Of a stretch of 64,000 bases of DNA, positions 17,641 to 28,266 are shown piece by piece; within the stretch, counting starts at the first letter, position 1; every line of letters starts with the position of its first letter. The position numbers were made by a program, and so were the translations under genes. The stretch is taken from the NCBI RefSeq assembly GCF_019929665.1, contig NZ_JAHZPZ010000006.1:1-64000 (forward strand), given 5' to 3'. The stretch comes from Streptococcus infantis (GTDB lineage Bacteria; Bacillota; Bacilli; Lactobacillales; Streptococcaceae). Under the pieces are notes generated by a model that was not told the origin of the DNA, did not search any database, and saw nothing but the letters and a program-made list of their open reading frames with translations.

Positions 17641-20600
17641 ATGGATAAACGTATTTTCGTTGAGAAAAAAGCTGATTTTCGTGTCAAATCTGACTCTTTA
17701 GTAAAAGAATTACAGCATAATCTTCAGTTGAAAACTTTGAATGATCTTCGTATTGTTCAGGTTTATGATGTTTTTGGTTTGGCAGAGGATTTGTTTGCGC
17801 GTGCGGAAAAACATATTTTTTCTGAGCAGGTGACCGATACTGTTTTGGATGAAGCTGAGGTTAAGGCTGATCTTGAGAAGTATGCTTTCTTTGCTATCGA
17901 AAGTTTGCCTGGTCAATTTGACCAACGTGCGGCGTCTTCACAAGAAGCTTTGCTTTTGCTTGGTAGTTCAAGTGATGTAACGGTGAATACAGCGCAACTT
18001 TACTTGGTTAACAGGGATATTGATGCGAGTGAATTGGAAGCTGTTAAAAATTACCTTTTGAACCCAGTGGACTCTCGTTTCAAAGATATCACTGTTGACA
18101 TTGCTAAACAGGATTTCTCTGAGTCTGACAAGACCATCCCAAGTTTGGATTTCTTTGAAACTTATACAGCAGAAGATTTTGCTAAGTATAAGGCTGAGCA
18201 AGGATTGGCCATGGAAGTGGATGACCTTCTTTTCATTCAAGATTACTTCAAGTCTATTGGACGTGTGCCAACTGAGACTGAGTTGAAGGTTTTGGATACT
18301 TACTGGTCTGACCACTGCCGTCACACAACTTTCGAGACTGAGTTGAAGAATATCGACTTCTCAGCATCTAAATTTGAAAAACAATTGCAAGCGACTTATG
18401 ACAAGTATATTGCCATGCGTGATGAGTTGGGGCGTACGGAAAAACCTCAAACCTTGATGGATATGGCGACTATTTTTGGTCGTTATGAGCGTGCCAATGG
18501 TCGTTTGGATGACATGGAAGTGTCTGATGAAATCAATGCCTGCTCTGTTGAAATTGAAGTGGATGTCAATGGTGTGAAAGAGCCATGGCTTCTCATGTTC
18601 AAGAACGAAACTCATAACCACCCAACGGAGATTGAACCATTTGGTGGAGCAGCTACTTGTATCGGTGGTGCCATTCGTGACCCATTGTCAGGGCGTTCCT
18701 ACGTTTACCAAGCTATGCGTATCTCAGGTGCTGGTGATATTACAGCTCCAATTTCAGCGACTCGCGCTGGTAAATTGCCGCAACAAGTCATTTCTAAAAC
18801 AGCGGCTCACGGTTATTCTTCATATGGGAACCAAATTGGTCTTGCAACAACCTATGTTCGTGAATACTTCCACCCAGGTTTCGTTGCTAAGCGTATGGAG
18901 CTAGGTGCCGTGGTCGGTGCGGCTCCTAAGGAAAATGTTGTCCGTGAAAAACCTGAAGCAGGTGATGTGATTATCTTGCTCGGTGGTAAGACTGGACGTG
19001 ATGGTGTCGGTGGTGCGACAGGTTCATCTAAAGTTCAAACGGTTGAATCTGTTGAAACAGCTGGTGCTGAGGTTCAAAAAGGGAATGCCATCGAAGAACG
19101 TAAGATCCAACGTCTTTTCCGTAATGGGGAAGTGACACGTCTTATCAAGAAATCAAATGACTTTGGTGCTGGTGGCGTCTGCGTAGCAATCGGTGAATTG
19201 GCTGATGGACTTGAAATTGATCTAGACAAAGTACCATTGAAATATCAAGGCTTGAACGGTACCGAAATTGCCATCTCTGAATCTCAAGAGCGTATGGCTG
19301 TGGTAGTTCGTCCAGAAGATGTAGATGCCTTCATTGCAGAATGTAACAAAGAAAATATTGACGCGGTTGTCGTTGCGACAGTGACTGAAAAACCAAATCT
19401 TGTTATGCACTGGAATGGCGAAACCATCGTTGATTTGGAACGTCGTTTCCTTGATACAAACGGTGTACGTGTAGTTGTGGATGCTAAGGTAGTTGACAAG
19501 GATGTCAAGCTTCCAGAAGAACGCCAAACATCTGCCGAAACCCTTGAAGCAGATACGCTTGCAGTCTTGGCTGACCTTAACCATGCCAGTCAAAAAGGCT
19601 TGCAAACCATCTTTGATAGCTCAGTTGGTCGTTCAACAGTCAATCACCCACTTGGTGGTCGTTACCAAATCACACCAACGGAAGCTTCTGTACAGAAATT
19701 GCCAGTCCAACATGGTGTGACAACAACTGCTTCTGTTATGGCGCAAGGGTTCAACCCTTATGTAGCAGAATGGTCTCCATATCATGGTGCTGCTTATGCG
19801 GTCATCGAAGCAACCGCTCGTTTGGTTGCTGCTGGTGCAAACTGGTCTAAGGCTCGTTTCTCTTATCAAGAATACTTCGAGCGTATGGATAAACAAGCAG
19901 AGCGTTTTGGTCAACCAGTAGCAGCTCTTCTTGGATCCATTGAAGCTCAGATTCAACTTGGTTTGCCATCTATCGGTGGTAAGGACTCTATGTCTGGTAC
20001 CTTTGAAGAATTGACAGTACCACCAACCTTGGTTGCTTTTGGTGTCACAACTGCAGATAGCCGTAAGGTTCTTTCTCCAGAATTCAAAGCTGCTGGTGAA
20101 AATATCTATTACATCCCAGGTCATGCTTTGGCACAAGAAATTGACTTTGATCTTATCAAGTCTAACTTTGCTAAGTTCGAAGCTATCCAAGCTAATCATA
20201 AAGTCACATCTGCATCAGCTGTCAAATATGGAGGTGTCCTTGAAGCTCTTGCACTTGCAACATTTGGAAACCATATTGGTGCCACTGTAACTCTTGAAAA
20301 TCTTGAGACTGCCCTGACAGCTCAATTGGGTGGATTCATCTTCACATCTCCTGAAGACATTGCAGGTGCTGCCAAGATTGGACAAACAGCAGCTGACTTT
20401 ACACTTGCTGTCAACGATGTAACGCTTGATGGACACAAACTTGACAGTGCCTTCCAAGGTAAATTGGAAGAAGTTTACCCAACGGAATTTGCACAAGCAA
20501 ATGAGTTGGAAGAAGTACCTGCTGTGGCATCAGATGCTGTGATCAAAGCTAAAGAAACAGTTGAGACACCAGTGGTTTACATCCCAGTATTCCCAGGTAC

Positions 20601-21366
20601 CAACTCTGAGTACGATTCAGCTAAGGCCTTTGAAAAAGAAGGGGCTCAAGTCAACTTAGTACCATTTGTCACACTGAATGAAGAAGCGATTGTCAAGTCT
20701 GTTGACACCATGGTTGACAATATCGAAAAAGCAAATATCATCTTCTTTGCAGGTGGCTTCTCAGCAGCCGATGAACCAGATGGATCAGCTAAATTTATCG
20801 TTAATATTTTGCTTAACGAAAAAGTGCGTGCAGCCATTGATAGCTTCATCGAAGGTGGTGGCTTGATTATCGGTATCTGTAACGGGTTCCAAGCTCTTGT
20901 CAAATCAGGTCTTCTTCCATATGGTAACTTTGAAGATGCAAGCAGTACTAGTCCAACCCTCTTCTACAATGATGCCAACCAACACGTGGCTAAGATGGTT
21001 GAAACACGTATTGCCAATACGAACTCACCATGGCTTGCTGGCGTGAAAGTTGGTGACATCCATGCCATCCCAGTATCACACGGTGAAGGTAAGTTTGTCG
21101 TGACAGCTGAGGAATTTGCGGAGCTCCGTGATAATGGTCAAATCTTTACCCAATATGTTGATTTCGAAGGAAAACCAAGCATGGATTCAAAATACAATCC
21201 TAACGGATCTGTCAATGCGATTGAAGGTATCACAAGCAAGAACGGTCAAATCATTGGTAAGATGGGACACTCAGAACGTTATGAAGACGGTCTCTTCCAA
21301 AATATTCCAGGGAATAAAGACCAATATCTCTTTGCATCAGCGGTTAAATACTTTACTGGAAAATAG
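17641..21366 (+). CDS. purL: Phosphoribosylformylglycinamidine synthase, single-chain
   Basis: Converts FGAR and glutamine to FGAM. 1241 residues: the large fused form (synthetase plus glutaminase in one chain) as in streptococci and proteobacteria, unlike the split PurL/Q/S of Bacillus; no purQ or purS is present. The ATP/FGAR region has TYWSDHCRHTTF near 220 and NETHNHPTEIEPFGGAATCIGGAIRD near 321. The C-terminal class I glutaminase has FAGGFSAADEPDGSAKF near 1037, nucleophile Cys in IGICNGFQAL near 1080 and the HGEGKF histidine near 1148. RBS AAAGGA. Confidence 0.97.
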   Translation: MDKRIFVEKKADFRVKSDSLVKELQHNLQLKTLNDLRIVQVYDVFGLAEDLFARAEKHIFSEQVTDTVLDEAEVKADLEKYAFFAIESLPGQFDQRAASSQEALLLLGSSSDVTVNTAQLYLVNRDIDASELEAVKNYLLNPVDSRFKDITVDIAKQDFSESDKTIPSLDFFETYTAEDFAKYKAEQGLAMEVDDLLFIQDYFKSIGRVPTETELKVLDTYWSDHCRHTTFETELKNIDFSASKFEKQLQATYDKYIAMRDELGRTEKPQTLMDMATIFGRYERANGRLDDMEVSDEINACSVEIEVDVNGVKEPWLLMFKNETHNHPTEIEPFGGAATCIGGAIRDPLSGRSYVYQAMRISGAGDITAPISATRAGKLPQQVISKTAAHGYSSYGNQIGLATTYVREYFHPGFVAKRMELGAVVGAAPKENVVREKPEAGDVIILLGGKTGRDGVGGATGSSKVQTVESVETAGAEVQKGNAIEERKIQRLFRNGEVTRLIKKSNDFGAGGVCVAIGELADGLEIDLDKVPLKYQGLNGTEIAISESQERMAVVVRPEDVDAFIAECNKENIDAVVVATVTEKPNLVMHWNGETIVDLERRFLDTNGVRVVVDAKVVDKDVKLPEERQTSAETLEADTLAVLADLNHASQKGLQTIFDSSVGRSTVNHPLGGRYQITPTEASVQKLPVQHGVTTTASVMAQGFNPYVAEWSPYHGAAYAVIEATARLVAAGANWSKARFSYQEYFERMDKQAERFGQPVAALLGSIEAQIQLGLPSIGGKDSMSGTFEELTVPPTLVAFGVTTADSRKVLSPEFKAAGENIYYIPGHALAQEIDFDLIKSNFAKFEAIQANHKVTSASAVKYGGVLEALALATFGNHIGATVTLENLETALTAQLGGFIFTSPEDIAGAAKIGQTAADFTLAVNDVTLDGHKLDSAFQGKLEEVYPTEFAQANELEEVPAVASDAVIKAKETVETPVVYIPVFPGTNSEYDSAKAFEKEGAQVNLVPFVTLNEEAIVKSVDTMVDNIEKANIIFFAGGFSAADEPDGSAKFIVNILLNEKVRAAIDSFIEGGGLIIGICNGFQALVKSGLLPYGNFEDASSTSPTLFYNDANQHVAKMVETRIANTNSPWLAGVKVGDIHAIPVSHGEGKFVVTAEEFAELRDNGQIFTQYVDFEGKPSMDSKYNPNGSVNAIEGITSKNGQIIGKMGHSERYEDGLFQNIPGNKDQYLFASAVKYFTGK

Positions 21367-21474
21367 GCTTTGCAGATTTTCTAATAGATAACCATCAGTA
21401 AATGTAAAATCAAGTAGATCTAACTTACGACAATTGCAAATGATTTATTGTTGCGAGTGAAACGAGCTTCTGCC

Positions 21475-21510
21475 GTATCATTCCGCTCTAGTATCGTTAA
21501 GGAATGATAC
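21475..21510 (+). other. Perfect hairpin between purL and purF
   Basis: GTATCATTCC (21475-21484) and GGAATGATAC (21501-21510) form a perfect 10-bp stem with a 16-nt loop and no T-run, 24 nt before purF. It may be an RNA processing or stability element; not a typical terminator. Confidence 0.5.
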
Positions 21511-21534
21511 ACAAATAAAAATTAGGTATAAAAA

Positions 21535-22977
21535 ATGACATACGAAGTAAAATCTCTTAATGAAGAATGTGGTGTTTTTGGTATCTGGGGCCACCCAGAC
21601 GCTGCCAAATTGACCTATTTTGGACTCCATAGTCTTCAGCACCGTGGTCAGGAGGGTGCAGGAATCCTCTCCAATGACCAAGGGAAATTGAAGCGTCATC
21701 GTGATATGGGGCTTTTATCAGAAGTCTTCAAAAATCCTGCGAATTTGGATAAATTGACAGGAACTGGAGCGATTGGGCACGTGCGTTATGCGACTGCGGG
21801 AGAAGCTTCTGTAGACAATATCCAACCTTTCCTTTTCCGCTTTCATGATATGCAGTTTGGTTTGGCTCATAATGGGAATCTGACCAATGCAGAATCGCTC
21901 AAGCAAGAATTGGAACAAAGAGGAGCGATTTTCAGCTCAACCTCTGACTCTGAAATCTTGGCTCACCTTATTCGCCGTAGCCACAATCCAAACCTGATGG
22001 GTAAAATCAAGGAAGCACTCAGTCTTGTTAAAGGTGGTTTTGCTTATCTCTTGATGTTTGAAGATAAGTTAATTGCAGCGCTTGACCCAAATGGCTTCCG
22101 TCCTCTGTCAATCGGGAAAATGGCTAATGGAGCAGTAGTGGTTTCATCTGAAACCTGTGCCTTTGAAGTAATCGGTGCTGAGTGGATTCGCGATGTGAAA
22201 CCAGGCGAGATTGTCATTATTGATGACAATGGTATCCAGTATGACAGCTATACAAACGATACTCAGTTGGCTATCTGTTCCATGGAGTATATCTACTTCG
22301 CACGTCCTGACTCCAATATCCACGGAGTCAATGTCCATACGGCTCGTAAGAGAATGGGAGCTCAATTAGCACGTGAGTTCAAGCATGAAGCCGATATCGT
22401 AGTCGGGGTGCCAAACTCCTCACTCAGCGCAGCGATGGGCTTTGCCGAAGAATCAGGTCTGCCAAACGAAATGGGTCTCATCAAGAACCAATACACGCAG
22501 CGGACCTTTATCCAGCCGACTCAAGAATTGCGTGAGCAGGGGGTTCGTATGAAGCTATCTGCTGTTTCTGGTGTTGTTAAAGGCAAACGTGTGGTTATGG
22601 TAGATGACTCCATTGTCCGTGGAACCACTTCTCGTCGCATTGTCCAACTTTTGAAAGAAGCGGGGGCATCAGAAGTACACGTTGCCATCGGGAGTCCTGC
22701 TCTTGCCTATCCATGTTTTTACGGGATTGATATCCAGACACGTCAGGAGCTGATTGCGGCCAATCATACGGTCGAAGAGACTCGCCAAATCATTGGTGCG
22801 GATAGTTTGACCTATCTTTCGATTGATGGCTTGATTGATTCTATCGGCATCGAAACAGATGCGCCAAATGGCGGCCTCTGTGTGGCTTACTTTGATGGGA
22901 AATATCCAACTCCTCTCTACGACTATGAAGAAGACTATCGTAGAAGTTTGGAAGAAAAAACGAGTTTTTACAAATAA
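21535..22977 (+). CDS. purF: Amidophosphoribosyltransferase
   Basis: First committed purine step: PRPP + glutamine to phosphoribosylamine. 480 residues. An 11-residue propeptide precedes Cys12 (ECGVFGI), which becomes the N-terminal nucleophile after cleavage. The class II glutaminase domain continues with SLQHRGQEGAG near 34, and the PRPP loop VVMVDDSIVRGTTSRR is near 355. The RBS is weak (TTAGG). The gap from purL holds a hairpin. Confidence 0.97.
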   Translation: MTYEVKSLNEECGVFGIWGHPDAAKLTYFGLHSLQHRGQEGAGILSNDQGKLKRHRDMGLLSEVFKNPANLDKLTGTGAIGHVRYATAGEASVDNIQPFLFRFHDMQFGLAHNGNLTNAESLKQELEQRGAIFSSTSDSEILAHLIRRSHNPNLMGKIKEALSLVKGGFAYLLMFEDKLIAALDPNGFRPLSIGKMANGAVVVSSETCAFEVIGAEWIRDVKPGEIVIIDDNGIQYDSYTNDTQLAICSMEYIYFARPDSNIHGVNVHTARKRMGAQLAREFKHEADIVVGVPNSSLSAAMGFAEESGLPNEMGLIKNQYTQRTFIQPTQELREQGVRMKLSAVSGVVKGKRVVMVDDSIVRGTTSRRIVQLLKEAGASEVHVAIGSPALAYPCFYGIDIQTRQELIAANHTVEETRQIIGADSLTYLSIDGLIDSIGIETDAPNGGLCVAYFDGKYPTPLYDYEEDYRRSLEEKTSFYK

Positions 22978-23013
22978 AATTCCCCATTGAAGGAAAGGAA
23001 AAGGAAAAAACAA

Positions 23014-24036
23014 ATGACAAATAAAAATGCTTACGCGCAGTCTGGTGTGGACGTTGAAGCGGGTTATGAAGTTGTTGAACGAATTAAAAAACACGTAGCA
23101 CGTACAGAGCGTGCGGGTGTTATGGGAGCTCTTGGTGGTTTCGGTGGTATGTTCGACCTTTCAAAAACAGGTGTTAAAGAGCCAGTTTTGATTTCAGGAA
23201 CTGACGGTGTTGGAACCAAGCTCATGCTAGCTATCAAGTACGACAAACACGATACTATCGGTCAAGACTGTGTGGCTATGTGTGTCAACGATATCATCGC
23301 TGCAGGTGCTGAGCCCCTTTACTTCCTTGACTACGTAGCAACTGGTAAAAATGAACCAGCTAAGCTAGAACAAGTGGTTGCTGGTGTGGCTGAAGGTTGT
23401 GTACAAGCAGGTGCGGCCCTCATCGGTGGGGAAACTGCTGAAATGCCTGGTATGTATGGTGAAGACGACTATGACTTGGCTGGTTTCGCAGTCGGTGTTG
23501 CAGAAAAATCTCAAATCATCGACGGTTCAAAGGTAGCAGAGGGAGACGTCCTTCTCGGACTTGCTTCCAGTGGTATTCACTCAAATGGTTACTCACTCGT
23601 GCGTCGCGTCTTTGCCGATTATACAGGTGAAGAAGTCCTCCCAGAATTGGAAGGCAAAAAACTTAAAGACGTTCTTTTGGAGCCAACTCGTATCTACGTT
23701 AAAGCTGTTCTGCCACTGATCAAAGAAGAATTGGTGAATGGTATTGCCCACATCACAGGTGGTGGTTTCATCGAAAATGTACCTCGTATGTTCGCGGATG
23801 ATTTGGCGGCTGAAATTGACGAAAGCAAAGTCCCAGTTCTTCCAATTTTCAAAGCTCTTGAAAAATATGGTCAAATCAAACACGAAGAAATGTTTGAAAT
23901 CTTCAACATGGGTGTCGGTCTTATGCTTGCGGTTAAACCAGAACATGTGGAACGTGTCAAGGAACTTCTTGACGAACCTGTGTATGAAATCGGTCGGATT
24001 GTCAAGAAGACAGATGCAAGTGTGGTGATTAAATAA
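23014..24036 (+). CDS. purM: Phosphoribosylformylglycinamidine cyclo-ligase
   Basis: Closes FGAM to AIR with ATP. 340 residues of the PurM/AIR synthetase fold, with [19 protein letters not shown] at the N-terminus, [12 protein letters not shown] near 64 and [11 protein letters not shown] near 138. ATG 23014 follows AGGAAAAGG; the longer frame from 22987 begins in the RBS region. The stop overlaps the purN start by one base (TAATG). Confidence 0.97.
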   Translation: MTNKNAYAQSGVDVEAGYEVVERIKKHVARTERAGVMGALGGFGGMFDLSKTGVKEPVLISGTDGVGTKLMLAIKYDKHDTIGQDCVAMCVNDIIAAGAEPLYFLDYVATGKNEPAKLEQVVAGVAEGCVQAGAALIGGETAEMPGMYGEDDYDLAGFAVGVAEKSQIIDGSKVAEGDVLLGLASSGIHSNGYSLVRRVFADYTGEEVLPELEGKKLKDVLLEPTRIYVKAVLPLIKEELVNGIAHITGGGFIENVPRMFADDLAAEIDESKVPVLPIFKALEKYGQIKHEEMFEIFNMGVGLMLAVKPEHVERVKELLDEPVYEIGRIVKKTDASVVIK

Positions 24037-24590
24037 TGGCTAAAAGGATTGCTGTTTTTGCCTCTGGCAACGGCTCAAACTTTCAGGTGATTGCAGAACA
24101 ATTTCCAGTAGAATTTGTCTTTTCAGATCACCAGGATGCCTATGTCTTAGAACGTGCCGAAAAGCTAGGGGTTTTATCTTATACCTTTGAACTTAAAGAG
24201 TTTGAGAATAAGGCAGACTATGAAGGAGCCGTCGTCGAACTCTTAGATGAGCACCAGATTGACTTGGTTTGTCTCGCAGGCTATATGAAAATCGTTGGCC
24301 CAACTTTACTAGCAGCTTATGAAGGCCGTATCATCAATATTCACCCAGCTTTTCTCCCTGAATTTCCAGGCGCTCATGGTATTGAGGATGCTTGGAATGC
24401 AGGTGTGGACCAGTCTGGTGTGACCATTCACTGGGTGGATTCTGGTGTTGATACCGGTAAGGTCATCAAACAAGTCCGTGTGCCACGCCTTGAAGAGGAT
24501 ACCCTTGATACTTTCGAGACTCGCATCCACGAAACAGAGTACAAACTCTATCCAGAAGTTTTGGATAGTTTGGGGGCTGCACGAAAATAA
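24036..24590 (+). CDS. purN: GAR transformylase, folate-dependent
   Basis: Transfers a formyl group from 10-formyl-THF to GAR. 184 residues. N-terminal GAR-binding ASGNGSNFQ, catalytic triad in IINIHPAFLPEFPGAHG (Asn/His near 90) and WVDSGVDTG (Asp). Start coupled to the purM stop. Downstream, 74 bp of A-rich DNA leads to purH; the vanZ-like gene I recall between purN and purH in pneumococcus is absent. Confidence 0.96.
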   Translation: MAKRIAVFASGNGSNFQVIAEQFPVEFVFSDHQDAYVLERAEKLGVLSYTFELKEFENKADYEGAVVELLDEHQIDLVCLAGYMKIVGPTLLAAYEGRIINIHPAFLPEFPGAHGIEDAWNAGVDQSGVTIHWVDSGVDTGKVIKQVRVPRLEEDTLDTFETRIHETEYKLYPEVLDSLGAARK

Positions 24591-24664
24591 GGAAGCCCTC
24601 GAGCTGAAAGAAAATTTTCGACTGTAGCAAAGAAAGAACTTTTTTAAAAAGGAAAAGAAAGAAC

Positions 24665-26212
24665 ATGACTAAACGCGCACTAATTAGTGTCTCAGATAAA
24701 GCGGGCATCGTTGAATTTGCCCAAGAACTCAAAAAACTTGGTTGGGATATCATCTCAACAGGTGGGACCAAGGTTGCCCTTGACAATGCTGGTGTTGACA
24801 CCATTGCTATCGATGATGTGACTGGTTTCCCAGAAATGATGGACGGCCGTGTCAAGACTCTCCATCCAAATATTCACGGTGGTCTCCTCGCTCGTCGTGA
24901 CTTGGATAGCCACTTGGAAGCGGCCAAGGATAACAAAATCGAATTGATTGACCTTGTAGTGGTCAATCTCTATCCTTTCAAGGAAACCATTCTCAAACCA
25001 GATGTGACCTACGCTAACGCGGTTGAGAACATCGATATCGGTGGGCCATCTATGCTTCGTTCAGCAGCGAAAAACCACGCTAGCGTAACGGTTGTGGTAG
25101 ACCCTGCTGACTATGCTGTTGTGCTTGACGAATTGGCAGCTAATGGCGAAACAAGCTATGAAAATCGCCAGCGGTTGGCAGCGAAAGTATTCCGCCACAC
25201 AGCGGCTTATGATGCCTTGATTGCAGAATACTTCACAGCTCAAGTGGGTGAAACAAAACCTGAAAAACTCACTTTGACTTATGACCTCAAGCAACCTATG
25301 CGTTACGGGGAAAACCCTCAACAAGATGCAGACTTCTACCAAAAAGCTTTGCCAACGGATTACTCTATTGCATCCGCTAAACAATTGAACGGCAAAGAAT
25401 TGTCCTTCAACAATATCCGTGACGCTGATGCTGCTATCCGTATTATCCGCGATTTCAAAGAACGTCCAACCGTTGTGGCTCTCAAACACATGAACCCGTG
25501 CGGTATCGGTCAGGCTGATGACATCGAGACTGCTTGGGACTACGCTTATGAGTCTGATCCAGTGTCTATCTTTGGTGGAATCGTCGTTCTTAACCGTGAG
25601 GTAGATGCTGCGACAGCTGAGAAGATGCACGGCGTTTTCCTTGAAATCATCATCGCACCAAGCTATACGGATGAAGCGCTAGCCATTTTGACCAACAAAA
25701 AGAAAAACTTGCGCATTCTTGCCTTGCCATTTGACGCACAAGATGCTAGTGAAGTAGAAGCAGAATACACAGGTGTTGTCGGTGGACTCCTCGTTCAAAA
25801 CCAAGACGTGGTCAAAGAAAGCCCAGCTGACTGGCAAGTGGTAACCAAACGCCAACCAACTGAGACAGAAGCGACTGCCCTTGAGTTTGCTTGGAAAGCT
25901 ATCAAGTATGTCAAATCAAACGGAATCATTGTAACCAATGACCACATGACACTTGGTGTCGGTCCTGGTCAAACCAACCGTGTGGCTTCCGTCCGTATCG
26001 CCATTGATCAAGCTAAAGACCGCCTTGACGGTGCTGTCCTTGCTTCGGATGCCTTCTTCCCATTTGCGGATAACGTGGAAGAAATCGCAAAAGCAGGTAT
26101 TAAGGCCATCATCCAGCCAGGGGGGTCAGTCCGTGACCAAGAGTCTATCGAAGCTGCTGATAAATACGACTTGACTATGGTCTTCACAGGCGTGAGACAT
26201 TTTAGACATTAA
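24665..26212 (+). CDS. purH: Bifunctional AICAR transformylase/IMP cyclohydrolase
   Basis: Last two steps to IMP. 515 residues. The N-terminal MGS-like domain (about 1-195) has [23 protein letters not shown] and [19 protein letters not shown] and closes the ring. The C-terminal transformylase has [13 protein letters not shown] near 215, LKHMNPCG near 270 and a [14 protein letters not shown] block. Terminator immediately downstream, so the first purine transcription unit probably runs purC-purH. Confidence 0.97.
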   Translation: MTKRALISVSDKAGIVEFAQELKKLGWDIISTGGTKVALDNAGVDTIAIDDVTGFPEMMDGRVKTLHPNIHGGLLARRDLDSHLEAAKDNKIELIDLVVVNLYPFKETILKPDVTYANAVENIDIGGPSMLRSAAKNHASVTVVVDPADYAVVLDELAANGETSYENRQRLAAKVFRHTAAYDALIAEYFTAQVGETKPEKLTLTYDLKQPMRYGENPQQDADFYQKALPTDYSIASAKQLNGKELSFNNIRDADAAIRIIRDFKERPTVVALKHMNPCGIGQADDIETAWDYAYESDPVSIFGGIVVLNREVDAATAEKMHGVFLEIIIAPSYTDEALAILTNKKKNLRILALPFDAQDASEVEAEYTGVVGGLLVQNQDVVKESPADWQVVTKRQPTETEATALEFAWKAIKYVKSNGIIVTNDHMTLGVGPGQTNRVASVRIAIDQAKDRLDGAVLASDAFFPFADNVEEIAKAGIKAIIQPGGSVRDQESIEAADKYDLTMVFTGVRHFRH

Positions 26213-26218
26213 GAAAAT

Positions 26219-26251
26219 AAAAGGGAAGAAAACAGTTTCTTTCCTTTTTTT
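26219..26251 (+). terminator. purH terminator
   Basis: AAGGGAAGAAA pairs with TTTCTTTCCTT (one G-U) followed by T7, closing the purC-purH unit. Confidence 0.78.
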
Positions 26252-26281
26252 GCTTTAAAAGCGAAACGAAACAAGATTAAA

Positions 26282-26301
26282 ACGAACGTTTATGGTATAA
26301 T
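26282..26301 (+). promoter_or_regulatory. PurR-type box and promoter of purD
   Basis: ACGAACGT at 26282-26289, 6 nt before extended -10 TGGTATAAT (TATAAT 26296-26301). The box covers the -35 region or spacer, unlike at purC where it is upstream of the -35, so the effect of the regulator may differ. Confidence 0.68.
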
Positions 26302-26333
26302 ATTAGTAAATAATTCGCAAAAGAGGTTGAAAG

Positions 26334-27596
26334 ATGAAGCTGTTAGTTGTCGGCTCGGGTGGTCGTGAACATGCCATTGCTAAGAAGTTGATTGAGTCAA
26401 AAGACGTTGAAAAGGTTTTTGTAGCTCCTGGGAATGACGGGATGACTCTGGATGGTCTGGAGTTGGTAGATATCTCTATTTCCGAACATTCTAAATTAAT
26501 TGAGTTTGCAAAAGTGAATGATATCGCTTGGACCTTTATCGGTCCAGATGATGCCCTTGCTGCTGGAATCGTGGATGATTTCAATGCAGCTGGTCTCAAA
26601 GCCTTTGGTCCGACAAGATTGGCAGCGGAGTTGGAGTGGTCCAAGGATTTTGCTAAGGAAATCATGGTCAAGTACGGCGTTCCGACAGCAGCCTATGGGA
26701 CCTTCTCAGATTTCGAGGAAGCCAAGGCCTATATCGAAGAAAAAGGCGCTCCAATCGTAGTCAAGGCAGACGGTTTGGCGCTTGGGAAAGGTGTCGTCGT
26801 TGCTGAAACGGTTGAGCAAGCGGTCGAAGCCGCTCACGAGATGCTTTTGGACAATAAATTTGGTGACTCAGGTGCGCGTGTAGTTATCGAGGAGTTTCTT
26901 GCAGGTGAGGAATTTTCTCTCTTTGCCTTTGTTAATGGGGACAAGTTCTACATCATGCCAACAGCTCAGGACCACAAACGTGCCTATGATGGCGACAAAG
27001 GTCCTAACACTGGTGGTATGGGAGCATATGCGCCAGTTCCCCACTTGCCACAGAGCGTGGTTGACACAGCGGTTGACACCATTGTCAAGCCAGTCCTCGA
27101 AGGCATGATTAAAGAAGGTCGTCCTTATCTTGGTGTACTTTATGCCGGTCTTATCTTGACAGCTGATGGGCCCAAAGTCATCGAGTTCAACGCTCGTTTT
27201 GGAGATCCTGAAACTCAAACCATCTTGCCTCGTTTGACATCTGATTTTGCGCAAAATATCACTGATATTTTGGATGGCCAAGAGCCAGCCATCACTTGGA
27301 CGGACAAGGGTGTTACACTGGGCGTAGTTGTAGCATCAAAGGGCTACCCATTAGACTATGAAAAGGGTGTCAAGCTTCCAGCCAAGACAGAAGGCGACAT
27401 CATCACTTACTATGCTGGTGCTAAATTCGCTGAAAACGACCAAGACCTCCTCTCAAACGGAGGACGTGTCTACATGCTCGTCACAACAGCAGACACCGTC
27501 AAAGACGGCCAAAACATTATCTACAACCAACTTAACAAACAAAACACAGAAGGCCTCTTTTACCGAACAGATATCGGAAGCAAGGCGATTCGATAA
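26334..27596 (+). CDS. purD: Phosphoribosylamine-glycine ligase
   Basis: Ligates glycine to phosphoribosylamine. 420 residues with an ATP-grasp fold: N-terminal VVGSGGREHAIAKKL, P-loop region IVVKADGLALGKGVVVAE near 139, ATP-grasp ending VIEFNARFGDPETQ near 280. Own promoter with PurR-type box. RBS AAGAGG. Followed by 181 bp containing three hairpins before purE. Confidence 0.97.
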   Translation: MKLLVVGSGGREHAIAKKLIESKDVEKVFVAPGNDGMTLDGLELVDISISEHSKLIEFAKVNDIAWTFIGPDDALAAGIVDDFNAAGLKAFGPTRLAAELEWSKDFAKEIMVKYGVPTAAYGTFSDFEEAKAYIEEKGAPIVVKADGLALGKGVVVAETVEQAVEAAHEMLLDNKFGDSGARVVIEEFLAGEEFSLFAFVNGDKFYIMPTAQDHKRAYDGDKGPNTGGMGAYAPVPHLPQSVVDTAVDTIVKPVLEGMIKEGRPYLGVLYAGLILTADGPKVIEFNARFGDPETQTILPRLTSDFAQNITDILDGQEPAITWTDKGVTLGVVVASKGYPLDYEKGVKLPAKTEGDIITYYAGAKFAENDQDLLSNGGRVYMLVTTADTVKDGQNIIYNQLNKQNTEGLFYRTDIGSKAIR

Positions 27597-27609
27597 AGAT
27601 ATAAGAAAA

Positions 27610-27711
27610 AGCGACTGAGTCGCCAAACTCGATAATGGTCGCCGTGGTGAAAAGACCAGAACAGTATCTGTTCTGGTCTAGGGAAAATTTGAGACCTTAG
27701 GCTCAAATTTT
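27610..27711 (+). other. Three hairpins in the purD-purE spacer
   Basis: In order: the near-palindrome GCGACTGAGTCGC (27611-27623 approx.); AGACCAGAACAG (27653-27664) against CTGTTCTGGTCT (27668-27679), a perfect 12-bp stem with loop TAT; and AAAATTTGAG (27684-27693) against CTCAAATTTT (27702-27711), a perfect 10-bp stem. Only short T-tracts follow, so termination is uncertain. They may be attenuation, processing or a repeat remnant. Confidence 0.6.
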
Positions 27712-27777
27712 AGGAATGAAACCGAAGGTTTGCTTACGTCTGCACTACATTAGACGATTATTAAAAAAGGAGAAGAA

Positions 27778-28266
27778 ATGAAACCAGTAATTTCCATCAT
27801 CATGGGCTCCAAATCCGACTGGGCAACCATGCAAAAAACAGCAGAAGTCCTAGACCGCTTCGGTGTAGTCTACGAAAAGAAAGTTGTCTCTGCCCACCGC
27901 ACACCTGACCTCATGTTCAAACATGCCGAGGAAGCACGGAGTCGCGGTATCAAGGTCATTATTGCAGGTGCGGGTGGCGCTGCTCACTTGCCAGGTATGG
28001 TAGCTGCCAAAACAACCCTTCCTGTCATCGGTGTACCAGTCAAATCACGTGCCCTTAGTGGCGTGGATTCTCTTTACTCGATTGTTCAGATGCCGGGTGG
28101 CGTGCCTGTTGCGACCATGGCTATTGGTGAAGCAGGTGCGACCAATGCGGCCCTCTTTGCCCTCCGTCTCCTTTCAGTAGAGGATCAGGCTATTGCGACA
28201 GCATTGTCAGATTTCGCAGAAGAACAAGGAAAAATCGCAGAGGAGTCTACAAATGAGCTCATCTAA
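27778..28266 (+). CDS. purE: N5-CAIR mutase, PurE
   Basis: Moves the carboxyl group from N5-CAIR to C4 giving CAIR. 162 residues of class I Pur[13 protein letters not shown] at 7-18, SAHRTPDLM near 39 and [11 protein letters not shown] near 63. RBS AAGGAG. It overlaps purK by 14 bp, so the pair that fixes bicarbonate into AIR is translationally linked. Confidence 0.97.
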   Translation: MKPVISIIMGSKSDWATMQKTAEVLDRFGVVYEKKVVSAHRTPDLMFKHAEEARSRGIKVIIAGAGGAAHLPGMVAAKTTLPVIGVPVKSRALSGVDSLYSIVQMPGGVPVATMAIGEAGATNAALFALRLLSVEDQAIATALSDFAEEQGKIAEESTNELI

